From a virus: a stretch of 26,843 bases of DNA. Under the pieces are notes generated by a model. It had not been told where the DNA came from, ran no database searches, and saw only the letters and a program-made list of their open reading frames with translations. Below are positions 6,796 through 13,985 of the stretch, piece by piece. The translations under genes were made by a program, and so were the position numbers. The DNA lies in the IMG/VR virus record IMGVR_UViG_3300024348_000202, positions 1 through 26,843 of that record. The stretch is one strand, 5' to 3'. Every line of letters starts with the position of its first letter. Position 1 is the stretch's first letter.

Positions 6796-8260
6796 AGAAA
6801 AAGCACCTAAACCAAATTACAACTACGACATTCAGAAACTATATCTCGAAATGTTTATGAGCGATGCAGAGACATTTGTCCGCTGTCAAAACATTTTTGA
6901 CCCTCTAAACTTTGACCAACGACTGCAAGACATTGCTACATTCATTACCAAATATGTAGATGAGTATAAGGTAATGCCCGAAGCAACAATTGTAAATGCT
7001 AGTACGGGTTCGGATTTAAATCCTGTGCAATTGCCCAAAGAAAATTATGATTGGCTAATGAATGAGTTTGAAAACTTTAGTCGACATAAGGGATTAGAGC
7101 GAGCCATCATTGATTCTAGTGATCTATTGGAAGCAGGTGACTACGGTCCAGTAGAAAAGCTGATCAAGGATGCTATCCAGATCAGTTTGAACAAGGACAT
7201 GGGCACTGATTACTTTGAAGATCCTAGGGCTCGTCTTAATAAACTTAAAGATGGTAATGGGCAGATCAGCACAGGATGGCCCAGCATTGATAAGAAATTG
7301 TATGGTGGATTTAACCGCGGTGAGTTAAACATTTTCTGTGCAGGATCCGGTGGTGGTAAGAGTTTGTTCTTGGCAAACCTAGGATGTAATTGGGCACTTC
7401 AAGGACTTAATGTATTGTATCTTACATTTGAATTGGCTGAAGGTCTAGTGTCTATGCGTTTAGATTCTATGATGACTGGTATTAGCACTCGTGAAGTATT
7501 CAAGAGCATTGACGAAGTTGAACTTAAAGTTAAGATGCTGGGCAAGAAGGCGGGTAACCTGCAGGTCAAGTATATGCCAAGCGGTAAGAACTGTAACGAC
7601 ATTCGTGCGTATTTGAAAGAGTATCAAGTTAAGAAAGGGTGCAAGCCCGACGTTATTCTAATCGACTATTTGGACTTGATGATGCCGCTGAGTGTTAAAG
7701 TTAGCCCAAGTGATTTGTTTGTCAAGGACAAGTATGTGTCAGAAGAGATTCGTAACTTGGCCATGGAAACACAATGTATCACTGTTACAGCCAGTCAGTT
7801 AAATCGTTCAGCAGTTGAGGAAATTGAATTTGATCACAGCCACATCTCGGGTGGTTTGAGTAAGATTATGACAGCAGATAATGTCATAGGTATCTTTACG
7901 TCACGTGCTATGAAAGAACGTGGACGTTATCAAATCCAGTTTATGAAAACACGTAGTAGTAGTGGTGTAGGTCAGAAAGTTGATCTAGAGTTTAATGTAG
8001 AAACTCTGCGTATCACTGATCTAGGCGAAGATGAACAAGAAGGCAGTTTTAATCAACAGCGACAGAATAATGGTGGTACCAGTAGTGTGTATGCAGGACT
8101 AAAACGTACTAGTACTGTGAATACTACAACAGATCCAGAGACTGGTGAGATTACTCCAATTGACCCCACACAGGGAGTAAGCATTGTTAAATCTAAGCAC
8201 ACTAAAGGTATTGCGGATATTAGAAATATCCTTGCTGGATTAAACAGCGAACGAGATTAA
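6788..8260 (+). CDS. replicative DNA helicase, DnaB family (T4 gp41-type)
   Basis: 490 residues with an N-terminal helical domain and a RecA-like motor. Walker A is AGSGGGKS at residues 185-192, Walker B is the hydrophobic strand VILIDYLDLMM, followed by a Gln-bearing sensor (CITVTASQLNRS) and an Arg-rich end (RYQIQFMKTRSSSGVG). These are the DnaB signatures for a 5'-to-3' hexameric helicase that unwinds the fork and recruits primase. Length is close to T4 gp41 (475 aa). It overlaps the primase by 8 nt and ends 4 nt inside the convergent YqgE-like gene. The C-terminal tail (residues 430-490) is low-complexity Thr/Asn/Gln-rich. Confidence 0.95.
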   Translation: MTKEKAPKPNYNYDIQKLYLEMFMSDAETFVRCQNIFDPLNFDQRLQDIATFITKYVDEYKVMPEATIVNASTGSDLNPVQLPKENYDWLMNEFENFSRHKGLERAIIDSSDLLEAGDYGPVEKLIKDAIQISLNKDMGTDYFEDPRARLNKLKDGNGQISTGWPSIDKKLYGGFNRGELNIFCAGSGGGKSLFLANLGCNWALQGLNVLYLTFELAEGLVSMRLDSMMTGISTREVFKSIDEVELKVKMLGKKAGNLQVKYMPSGKNCNDIRAYLKEYQVKKGCKPDVILIDYLDLMMPLSVKVSPSDLFVKDKYVSEEIRNLAMETQCITVTASQLNRSAVEEIEFDHSHISGGLSKIMTADNVIGIFTSRAMKERGRYQIQFMKTRSSSGVGQKVDLEFNVETLRITDLGEDEQEGSFNQQRQNNGGTSSVYAGLKRTSTVNTTTDPETGEITPIDPTQGVSIVKSKHTKGIADIRNILAGLNSERD

Positions 8261-8817
8261 AACCAGGTAGAAACCTGCATACGTCCGCTCTCAGCAATAA
8301 TTTTATGCCATTGGTCTATGTCATCTAGACCAAATAATATATCAATGTCAGCGGGTATAAAGGTCCAAGTATGATTGATATTCCACGGATCTTCACCTAT
8401 AATTTCTCCGTCAAGGTGTCCGGGCAACCATCTAGCAAACCCTGCCACTACTCTAAAATATTCTGGACCCTGTCCTTCTGATATAGCGGCTAACACGCTG
8501 ATGTCATTGCTGACTCCAATTTGGTCAGTGATCTTAGTTGTGCTGGAACTATACCAATCTAAACTATGTATAACGTGTATTCGGTTTGTAGCTTCTGGCC
8601 CTCCATTATACAATGGTTGGTCAATGGGATTGGGTAATCCCACAGTATTCATCACAGTGTTAAAACTAACATTGTTGCTAAAAGGTTTATTAATCTGTAA
8701 TCCAATAGCACCTGAACTATCGTGGTCAAGTACTAACATGACACCTTTGCGTAAATGCGGATCGGGTCTTTTAGGATGTGCGGCTAATAAGTAGCCTCGG
8801 TAATTCTGTTCAATCAT
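8257..8817 (-). CDS. YqgE/AlgH-family protein (DUF179)
   Basis: 186 residues on the minus strand. Hallmarks are LLAAHPKRPDPHLRKGVMLVLDHDSSGAIGLQINKP (residues 10-45), the NGGPEA...HVIHS segment and the late VVAGFARWLPGHLDGEI. These match the bacterial UPF0301 family from memory (LIAMP...DP.F...V.Y...H...GA.G..INRP; GGPV....; G.A.WGPGQLE.E). Length is typical (about 185). The biochemical role of the family is not established; it has been linked loosely to alginate regulation. It overlaps the helicase stop by 4 nt in convergent orientation and is divergent from the gene at 8847. A cellular housekeeping gene in a phage core is unusual. Confidence 0.85.
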   Translation of the reverse strand: MIEQNYRGYLLAAHPKRPDPHLRKGVMLVLDHDSSGAIGLQINKPFSNNVSFNTVMNTVGLPNPIDQPLYNGGPEATNRIHVIHSLDWYSSSTTKITDQIGVSNDISVLAAISEGQGPEYFRVVAGFARWLPGHLDGEIIGEDPWNINHTWTFIPADIDILFGLDDIDQWHKIIAESGRMQVSTWF

Positions 8818-8831
8818 ATCGATATTTAACT

Positions 8832-8839
8832 TATAAATA
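8832..8839 (+). promoter_or_regulatory. T4-type late promoter box (TATAAATA)
   Basis: An exact TATAAATA lies 7 nt before the ATG at 8847, in the 29-bp gap between two divergent genes. This is the canonical T4 late -10 element. As at 4934 the gap to the ATG is very short, so the transcript leader would be only a few nucleotides. AT-richness makes chance occurrence possible. Confidence 0.5.
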
Positions 8840-8846
8840 TATATCT

Positions 8847-9536
8847 ATGCGTATACTTGAGTTAGATCTAGGGTTTGAACAACACAACGAACTTAATCCT
8901 TTGCTGTGGCAGGGTGAAGAACTACGACCAGAAGTTAAAATGGCTCTGCTAAAGATAGCCAAGGACTTTGTTGAATATGTTGAAGTACCTTTTGAAGTTA
9001 AAGACTTAGTACTAACAGGTAGTCAACTGGGCTATTACTATACCAAACACAGCGATCTAGATCTGCATATCATTGTAGACTTTGATACTGTGAACTGTGA
9101 TAGAGAAGCCGCTGAGTTATTTGATACCAAACGCCTACTTTACAAGAAACAATACGATATCAGTATACACGGTGTTCCTGTAGAAGTCTACATAGAAGAC
9201 TCAAACTTCCCCGCAGTCAGTGCCACATATAGTTTGGGCAACGGCGGTTGGAAGGTAAAACCCAACAGCCAACCTGAAGAAATTGACTCCGCTGAGATCA
9301 TAAGAATGAGTAAAATATGGGGAACAGTCATAGGTAAAGCCATCGAATCAAACGACCTCGAAACCGGACGAAAAGTATTAAAAATGCTTCGAAACTACCG
9401 CAAATTAGGCCTAAAACAGACCGGAGAATACGGTATTGAGAACCTAGTATACAAGACCCTACGTAACAGTAAAATCATAGAAAAACTAATGAAAATGATT
9501 GGTGATCTGCACGATCAAAGTTTGAGCATAAAATAA
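8847..9536 (+). CDS. nucleotidyltransferase-fold protein of T4-like phages
   Basis: 229 residues from the ATG at 8847; the frame extends further upstream but that part crosses the divergent gene. The polymerase-beta-type nucleotidyltransferase signature is visible: LTGSQLGYYYTKHSDLDLHIIVDF (Gly-Ser, then Asp-x-Asp), and a later acidic strand VPVEVYIED may give the third metal ligand. The second half is helical and Lys/Arg-rich. Similar proteins are common in T4-like phages of aquatic bacteria; the substrate is unknown. A T4-type late box precedes it. Confidence 0.7.
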   Translation: MRILELDLGFEQHNELNPLLWQGEELRPEVKMALLKIAKDFVEYVEVPFEVKDLVLTGSQLGYYYTKHSDLDLHIIVDFDTVNCDREAAELFDTKRLLYKKQYDISIHGVPVEVYIEDSNFPAVSATYSLGNGGWKVKPNSQPEEIDSAEIIRMSKIWGTVIGKAIESNDLETGRKVLKMLRNYRKLGLKQTGEYGIENLVYKTLRNSKIIEKLMKMIGDLHDQSLSIK

Positions 9537-9625
9537 ATCCCTGCCCTGTCAACGAGTTTCTGGGCTACTGCGTTATATATGTATACAGGGATAATTCTTG
9601 TATTAAACAAACCAAGGAACTTAAA

Positions 9626-9856
9626 ATGAAAACTATCGCTACCCTAATCGCCACATTGGCCATGTCCGCTACTGCTTTTGCCGCTGAGCCAGCTAAGAAA
9701 GAAGAAAAGAAAGACGCAGCCAAACCAGCTGCCACAGCACCTGCTAAACCAGCCGCAGCCGCTCCAGCAGCCGCACCCTCCGTGGCTGCGCCAGCAACGC
9801 CTGCTAAAAGTGAGCCTGCTAAGAAAGACGACAAGAAAGACGCAGCCAAGAAGTAA
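9626..9856 (+). CDS. small exported Ala/Pro/Lys-rich protein
   Basis: 76 residues. It has a textbook signal peptide: MKTIATLIATLAMSATAFA followed by AEPAKK, with Ala-x-Ala at the predicted signal peptidase I site after residue 19. The mature part is low complexity: two charged blocks (PAKKEEKKDAAK and PAKKDDKKDAAKK) flank an Ala/Pro linker. A good ribosome-binding site (AAGGAAC) precedes the ATG. It would be released to the periplasm. Similar short Ala/Lys/Pro-rich exported proteins are common in Beta- and Gammaproteobacteria, so this may be of host origin. Function unknown. Confidence 0.75.
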   Translation: MKTIATLIATLAMSATAFAAEPAKKEEKKDAAKPAATAPAKPAAAAPAAAPSVAAPATPAKSEPAKKDDKKDAAKK

Positions 9857-9860
9857 TCCA

Positions 9861-10040
9861 GGAGGTCTAGAGGACAGTGACTTTGAATTCAGTGATGAAG
9901 TCACCTTTGGCCGCAATCGACGCAGTGCAGAATATGGTAAGTTAGTAGATGAAGATCTAGAACTATCGGATCACGTAAAGTTTAGATTATGGCTGGCTAG
10001 ACAGCTTGCCATGGCCAAATACAGAGAAACCCAGGTTTAA
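9861..10040 (+). pseudogene. coding fragment without a visible start codon (FRLWLARQLAMAKYRE family)
   Basis: An open frame reads GLEDSDFEFSDEVTFG...LEDELELS-like acidic text, then HVKFRLWLARQLAMAKYRETQV and TAA at 10038-10040. The C-terminal half looks like a small protein family of T4-like phages. A strong AGGAGG lies at 9860-9865, but the frame has no ATG, GTG or TTG between it and the conserved part. The frame is +1 relative to the exported-protein gene that ends at 9856, so frameshift fusion, a non-canonical start or decay are all possible. An intrinsic terminator directly follows the stop, which suggests it was a real last gene. Confidence 0.5.
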
Positions 10041-10056
10041 ACCCCCTGGGTTTTTT
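10027..10056 (+). terminator. rho-independent terminator
   Basis: A 9-bp stem AAACCCAGG (10027-10035) with CCTGGGTTT (10045-10053) and a 9-nt loop is followed by a T tract (10051-10056). The stop codon of the preceding frame lies in the loop. It ends the rightward unit 8847-10040. Confidence 0.85.
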
Positions 10057-10133
10057 CTTGACGTGATTTAGGGAGGAGAACGGCCCGAAGCCAGCGCGAA
10101 GCGCCAGCGGTAAAAAACAAATTTCACCTTTAA

Positions 10134-10160
10134 TTAACTACCAACATTAAAGCCACCAGC
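10134..10160 (-). repeat. diverged duplicate of the 3' end of the HAD gene
   Basis: Read on the minus strand this stretch encodes AGGFNVGS and a stop. The 3' end of the HAD gene at 10919-10945 encodes AGGFKVGN and a stop, with similar DNA. The copy begins exactly at the stop codon of the gene 10160-10918, so that gene is bracketed by two HAD 3' ends. No other part of a second HAD gene is present. Confidence 0.7.
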
Positions 10161-10918
10161 TAGAGTAAAGAATTATCGAAATACTCTTTTAACTTTTGAT
10201 CGGGCTCTTGATATAGAAAAGAATTTATACTTTTCCAATAATTGAATACTTCGATATTTAAATTGTTGTCTCTTACAAAATTACCATTTACTATATCTTC
10301 AAATTCCACATTTTGGCACAACGGATGCGGCCTCCATATATTATTAGCTCGTATTTGCAACGATCTTAAATAGTCAGGAAAAAGATCAAACATTAAAGAG
10401 TCATCTAATGGATCGTTGGGGTCAAATCCGCCTGCTAATATTGCTTGTTTGATATCATCGTTGATCTGTACGCCACGTTCGGTATCCCATGGGGACCGTC
10501 CTTTTCCTAGTTTAATAATTCCATTGACTAATCTTATAAACAATAATAATCTACTGGCATAGCTCTCATTGGTAATAACTATGACTTTGCTAGTGGTTAA
10601 TATACTATCCGGAATAGTTGTGGGATGCCAGTGCGATCCCACCCAGGTGTCTGGCGATTTATTGTTTGATCTAAGTTCATCTACGGCCCGGGAATAAGTG
10701 TATTCTGAAAATGCCCCATTGCTTACATCTATATATCCAGATTTTATTCTCATAAAACCTTTTAACATATTATGCTCTCGATTGTTGATACGGTACGTTG
10801 AATGTGTCTCGGGGCCAAGTCTTTTTGAGTTTGAGATAACATGGTCAAGGGGAGTGTTATTCATTAAATCACACATTATCCCTCCTGCTGTGTGCGAACT
10901 AAAGCAAATTATATTCAT
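10160..10918 (-). CDS. protein of unknown function, possibly sulfotransferase-like
   Basis: 252 residues, starting MNIICFSSHTAGGIMCDLMN. The start ATG directly abuts the stop of the HAD gene (TAA then ATG), so the two are co-transcribed. The N-terminal hydrophobic strand followed by a small turn, and the internal WVGSHWHPT...SKVIVITNESYASRLLLFIRLVN, recall P-loop sulfotransferase-type proteins (His followed by a strand and Ser/Arg), but no clear PAPS-binding loop is seen. It is AT-rich relative to the HAD and acetyltransferase genes upstream, which fits a later insertion. Function not assigned. Confidence 0.5.
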   Translation of the reverse strand: MNIICFSSHTAGGIMCDLMNNTPLDHVISNSKRLGPETHSTYRINNREHNMLKGFMRIKSGYIDVSNGAFSEYTYSRAVDELRSNNKSPDTWVGSHWHPTTIPDSILTTSKVIVITNESYASRLLLFIRLVNGIIKLGKGRSPWDTERGVQINDDIKQAILAGGFDPNDPLDDSLMFDLFPDYLRSLQIRANNIWRPHPLCQNVEFEDIVNGNFVRDNNLNIEVFNYWKSINSFLYQEPDQKLKEYFDNSLL

Positions 10919-11515
10919 TTAATTACCAACTTTAAAACCACCTGCAGCCACAATGGCGTCCGCCATGGCATTCAACGAAGCCATACTACGTAGGCTCATT
11001 CGTCGATTCAAATCAAAGGCCACCTGTCGTATAGTGTCCCCTAGATTATTATTTAGTACTTGTACAGCCAAACCCCCGGCAGCAATCCACTGTGAGCAGT
11101 TATCAGGTCTATCGTCCACTAAGATATCACCCTGAGTACAATGCCTGTGCTTGTCCCAACTATGCGGTCCAAAGTGTACAGGTATATCGGGGAAGTGAGC
11201 CTGGGCCCACAGTACTTTATCGTAATAGGCCCAGGGTACATCATCATCCTTGGGTACAGCAGTTAGAAACAATAATTCCCAACCTAGTCCATCACGATAA
11301 CGTCGAGCTAGATCAACTAGTTCACTACAACGTGGCATTAGTGGTAGATCACGATAAAATCTACCCTGCGTCTTGATACGAAGCCATTCTTCTGGAGTGT
11401 TCTTGTAGTGTGTACGTGGATCAGCACCCCGTGTAGGGCGTCCTAAAAACTCACTGGCAGCCGTGTCCCAATCTGCAACAACTCCGTCCATGTCCAGATA
11501 AAATGTATTAGTCAT
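10919..11515 (-). CDS. HAD-superfamily phosphatase, 5'(3')-deoxyribonucleotidase-like
   Basis: 198 residues from the ATG at 11515. The longer frame to 11614 lies inside the upstream gene and lacks homology. HAD motif I is FYLDMDGVVADWD at residues 4-16, with nucleophile and acid Asp. Motif II is LLFLTAVP, followed by a Lys-bearing helix, and motif III/IV is GDILVDDRPDN. The combination matches the NT5C family, which removes phosphate from deoxynucleoside monophosphates; T4-like phages use such enzymes in nucleotide pools. Residues 165-198 form an added helical tail. It overlaps the acetyltransferase-like gene by 8 nt. Confidence 0.8.
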   Translation of the reverse strand: MTNTFYLDMDGVVADWDTAASEFLGRPTRGADPRTHYKNTPEEWLRIKTQGRFYRDLPLMPRCSELVDLARRYRDGLGWELLFLTAVPKDDDVPWAYYDKVLWAQAHFPDIPVHFGPHSWDKHRHCTQGDILVDDRPDNCSQWIAAGGLAVQVLNNNLGDTIRQVAFDLNRRMSLRSMASLNAMADAIVAAGGFKVGN

Positions 11516-11948
11516 AGATGTAATTAACTGTGTCCGGATTAACACTGAGTACTCCAGCACCATTGCGTAAGTGGAATGTACGTGCCATTTCAGTGGGCGG
11601 TGATAATGTGACAAAAGTCACTATGTTCTTATAGTCTAAGCGTATACTACGCTGTGCTTCTTGTATGAGTCTGCGTCCTGCTCCGGGCACATAACTCCAT
11701 ATAGTGTAGAATACTGCCACTGTAGGAACCTCAAGATCCAATGCAGCCAACTCTAGAACATCTTTGGGCACACTACTTTTACGGGCAACACAGACTACGG
11801 CTTGTGGCTTACTGTATAGATCGTCCAATAACACGTATACACTGCAATGTTCACTTACTCTAAAGTCAATGGGAATGTCAGGACGAACAGGATCGTCCTT
11901 GATCAAGGCTAGTAGTGGATCTTCCAAAGCTGTGATAGTGTATAGCAT
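11508..11948 (-). CDS. GNAT-type acetyltransferase-like protein
   Basis: 146 residues, first gene of the leftward operon 11948-10160. The central strand and helix VPTVAVFYTIWSYVPGAGRRLIQEAQRSI resembles the acetyl-CoA-binding beta4-alpha3 of GNAT enzymes (the usual R/Q-x-x-G-x-G/A loop appears as PGAGRR). The later VTLSPPTEMARTFHLRNGAGVL resembles the beta5-alpha4 end, with a typical FHLRNGA. The target is unknown. A consensus promoter lies 20 nt upstream. Confidence 0.6.
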   Translation of the reverse strand: MLYTITALEDPLLALIKDDPVRPDIPIDFRVSEHCSVYVLLDDLYSKPQAVVCVARKSSVPKDVLELAALDLEVPTVAVFYTIWSYVPGAGRRLIQEAQRSIRLDYKNIVTFVTLSPPTEMARTFHLRNGAGVLSVNPDTVNYIYD

Positions 11949-11968
11949 AATTTTCCGAACAATTAAAC

Positions 11969-11997
11969 ATTATATACATACTTATACGATATGTCAA
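11969..11997 (-). promoter_or_regulatory. sigma-70 promoter for operon 11948-10160
   Basis: Minus-strand TTGACA (11992-11997) and TATAAT (11969-11974), 17-bp spacer. Both hexamers are perfect consensus. Confidence 0.9.
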
Positions 11998-12093
11998 GAA
12001 TTATATGTGTAGGAGGAAAAAATTAGTAAAAAAATTTTCAAACCTCCAAAATGTATATACAGTGATAGTTTTAGAGTGTATACTAAGAACACT

Positions 12094-12378
12094 ATGTACA
12101 TAAAACTAACCAATGCCACGCCGGCACACAAAGGCACACCGCTGAGCATCAGACAAGATCTAGTGATCAGCGTACACCACAATACAGTGGTAAGAGAAGA
12201 TGGAACTGTGGAAGCAGTGACATTCCTACACTGTCCACCACACGGAACCTGGGAAGCACAGGACACGTTTGACAGTGTTATATCACAGTTGAACAATGCA
12301 GTTGCGGGCTTAGTAGTGGCACCTATTGCACCCACTACAACTAAACGAGCCACTAAAGTCAAGACTGAAACGGTATAA
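12094..12378 (+). CDS. small phage protein, unknown function
   Basis: 94 residues from the ATG at 12094 (MYIKLTNATPAHKG); the GTG at 12076 is a weaker alternative. It is rightward and alone. The central part is beta-like (LVISVHHNTVVREDGTVEAVTFLHCPPHGTWEAQD) and the tail is Thr/Lys-rich (TTTKRATKVKTETV). No motif is recognised. A TATACT hexamer at 12079-12084 may be its -10 but the -35 is poor. An A-rich stretch with an AGGAGG lies farther upstream at 12011-12016, too far away to serve the start. Confidence 0.6.
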   Translation: MYIKLTNATPAHKGTPLSIRQDLVISVHHNTVVREDGTVEAVTFLHCPPHGTWEAQDTFDSVISQLNNAVAGLVVAPIAPTTTKRATKVKTETV

Positions 12379-12600
12379 CTTAGTGTCTAGGGCACCGAGG
12401 TCTACAGTAGCTAAAAAATTGCCGCGCAGTTAAAAAGTGGTGAAGAGATCTCGGCCCCAGGTGATCTACTCTAACATGGTGGTTGATTTTGGAAAGAACT
12501 TTGGAGAAAGTTTGAGAACTTTTGAGAACTTTTGGCATGCTTGCAAGTTAGTGCTTACTAACTTGTTTGCATGTATACCCCCCACCCCCCGGTCGGCCCC
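12379..12600. other. convergent noncoding gap with phased repeats and a hairpin
   Basis: There is no credible gene here; the + frame 12437-12637 has no family resemblance and runs into the next gene. 12487-12534 holds imperfect direct repeats of TTTGAGAAC-like units, with two exact copies of GAGAACTTTT 10 nt apart. A hairpin follows: CAAGTTAGT (12544-12552), loop GCTT, ACTAACTTG (12557-12565), extended by CATGC/GCATG outside a 3x3 internal loop. A C-rich run (12577-12591) comes next. The hairpin may end transcription from both sides, but it lacks a T tract. Confidence 0.5.
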
Positions 12601-12855
12601 TCAGGCCTCGTCTAGGTCCAGTTCTCTCTCACCGTAGCAGTCAAAGCCTTCTGCTTCCAGCTCTGCGATAGCTTCGTGCATGAGCTCTTCTACCAGTTGA
12701 ACCTTGTCCACTATGGTAAGTTCCTTCTTGCGCTTGGCCCGTGCTGTACCCTCTTTGTAGACTACGTACAGGTGCTCTGCACAGTAATTGCGCCCGGGTA
12801 GGCTAGGCGCTGTACAGCCGCTACCGTCCCCTATGTATGTACATGTATCAATCAT
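12601..12855 (-). CDS. small Cys/His-rich protein, probable zinc-binding
   Basis: 84 residues. The N-terminal third has CTYIGDGSGCTAPSLPGRNYCAEH, a Cys-x8-Cys-x10-Cys-x2-His spacing expected of a small zinc site, followed by a Tyr and basic stretch (VYKEGTARAKRKKELT). The C-terminal half is an acidic helix. It overlaps the upstream membrane-protein gene by 4 nt (start ATG at 12855) and is last in the unit begun by the AAA ATPase. Phage proteins with this GC-PSLPGRNYC-EH pattern are familiar to me, with no known role. Confidence 0.65.
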   Translation of the reverse strand: MIDTCTYIGDGSGCTAPSLPGRNYCAEHLYVVYKEGTARAKRKKELTIVDKVQLVEELMHEAIAELEAEGFDCYGERELDLDEA

Positions 12856-13085
12856 AGGTCGTCCAGTATCTTCTTAACATCTTTTTGTTGATCGGGTGTC
12901 ATCTGGGTGTACATGTCTATGCCATGTACTACACCCGTCTGGAACGATAGTTGCTCTAGGATCATTGCTATGGCCAACACGCACCACACAGCCCATCCGT
13001 ATTCCACGGGTGAGTCTGCGTAGAGTACCCACAGCACCGCTATCATTGCAGCCAGTGCTGAGATACGCTGTATATTACGTATCAT
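12852..13085 (-). CDS. small membrane protein, unknown function
   Basis: 77 residues with two hydrophobic segments: residues 8-24 (ISALAAMIAVLWVLYAD) and 30-46 (GWAVWCVLAIAMILEQL). A cytoplasmic-type charged tail follows (MTPDQQKDVKKILDDL). The start is 1 nt beyond the stop of the AAA ATPase gene and the end overlaps the zinc-protein gene, so the three are one transcription unit. No family is recognised. Confidence 0.6.
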   Translation of the reverse strand: MIRNIQRISALAAMIAVLWVLYADSPVEYGWAVWCVLAIAMILEQLSFQTGVVHGIDMYTQMTPDQQKDVKKILDDL

Positions 13086-13086
13086 G

Positions 13087-13959
13087 TCACGCTCGCTTCA
13101 TACACGTGGTCTTGACCATAGCGGCCCAGTTCTTTGGAAAGCTCTTACGCAGATCAGCGATCTTTAGCACCATACGCAGACTCAGCTCACGTAGCTTGTC
13201 CTGGTTCTCAATGATGAACTCAATGACCTCGTCCTTTTGGATGGGCTCAAACTCGTAGCGATCCAACATGTTACCGTCACGGGCGATCTGCTGTATACGC
13301 AAGATCTTCTCACGGTTGGTGTCCATTTGCAGATCAATGTAGTGGCAACGTGACTCTAATGCATCCAAGTGATCACGCAACTTCTTTGATCTCACGTGCT
13401 CGAACTTGATGTTAGTGATAAAGATAGCCGCACCTTTGAACTCAAAGCGATCTGGAATGCCTTCTGAACGTAGCAGTCGGCTGTCAGTGTTCCAGCTGAT
13501 GAACCTGCGCTCTGAACTGTCCAAGGCACCCTTGAGAATGTTCAAGCTCAAGTCTTCCATTAGAATGCTGTCACAGTCGTCAAAGACTACAACGTTGCCT
13601 ACAGCTGAGAACTCGTAGAGTTTAGCATAGAGTCCAATGGCTGACATGGCACCCTTGCAGACTTCATGTTTGGGCTTGCGCTCTGCCAATGTGTCGAACA
13701 GGCCGTCCTTTTGTAGCACAGATTCTACGCCGTAGCTCTTGCCCACGCCCGGAGGACCACTGACAATCATAGCACGGACATTGCCGTTCTTTACAGCCTT
13801 GGTCATCTCTTCCAGAATCTCAAAGCGCTCTGACAAGCGATCCAGGATCTGGACATCAGTCTCTTTGGCTACTTCCTTCTCACGGCGCTTGATAGCATCC
13901 GTATCGAATTCTAGTACTGTGGTGCCCTTGCTGGGTGCTTTGGTCTTTGTTGCGGCCAT
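13087..13959 (-). CDS. AAA+ ATPase
   Basis: 290 residues. Walker A is GPPGVGKS (residues 68-75), Walker B is VVVFDDCD (123-130), sensor-1-like strand is GAAIFITNI with Asn, and an arginine-bearing helix follows (RDHLDALESRCHYIDL). The C-terminal lid is helical (KDEVIEFIIENQDKLRELSLRMVLKIADL). The pattern is that of AAA+ single-domain phage ATPases related to the Cdc48/RuvB-like clade, which remodel protein or DNA complexes. Substrate unknown. It is the first gene behind its own consensus promoter and heads a unit with a membrane protein and a zinc protein. Confidence 0.85.
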   Translation of the reverse strand: MAATKTKAPSKGTTVLEFDTDAIKRREKEVAKETDVQILDRLSERFEILEEMTKAVKNGNVRAMIVSGPPGVGKSYGVESVLQKDGLFDTLAERKPKHEVCKGAMSAIGLYAKLYEFSAVGNVVVFDDCDSILMEDLSLNILKGALDSSERRFISWNTDSRLLRSEGIPDRFEFKGAAIFITNIKFEHVRSKKLRDHLDALESRCHYIDLQMDTNREKILRIQQIARDGNMLDRYEFEPIQKDEVIEFIIENQDKLRELSLRMVLKIADLRKSFPKNWAAMVKTTCMKRA

Positions 13960-13985
13960 GTTAGTCCTTAAGTGTTTAAAATTGT

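Noticed and set aside
10094-10104. GCGCGAAGCGC palindrome repeated as its complement at 26537-26547
   Set aside because: The second copy is inside a coding region (Glu-Arg-Glu-Ala-Leu) and an 11-mer self-complementary word is weak evidence of a mobile repeat.
10919-11515. GmhB, the heptose bisphosphate phosphatase that would complete the ADP-heptose route
   Set aside because: The HAD motifs and order fit the nucleotidase (NT5C) group, and the zinc-binding Cys/His loop of GmhB is absent.
12437-12637. 66-residue plus-strand frame in the convergent gap
   Set aside because: It runs through the phased repeats, hairpin and C-run and into the next gene. No ribosome-binding site and unnatural composition.
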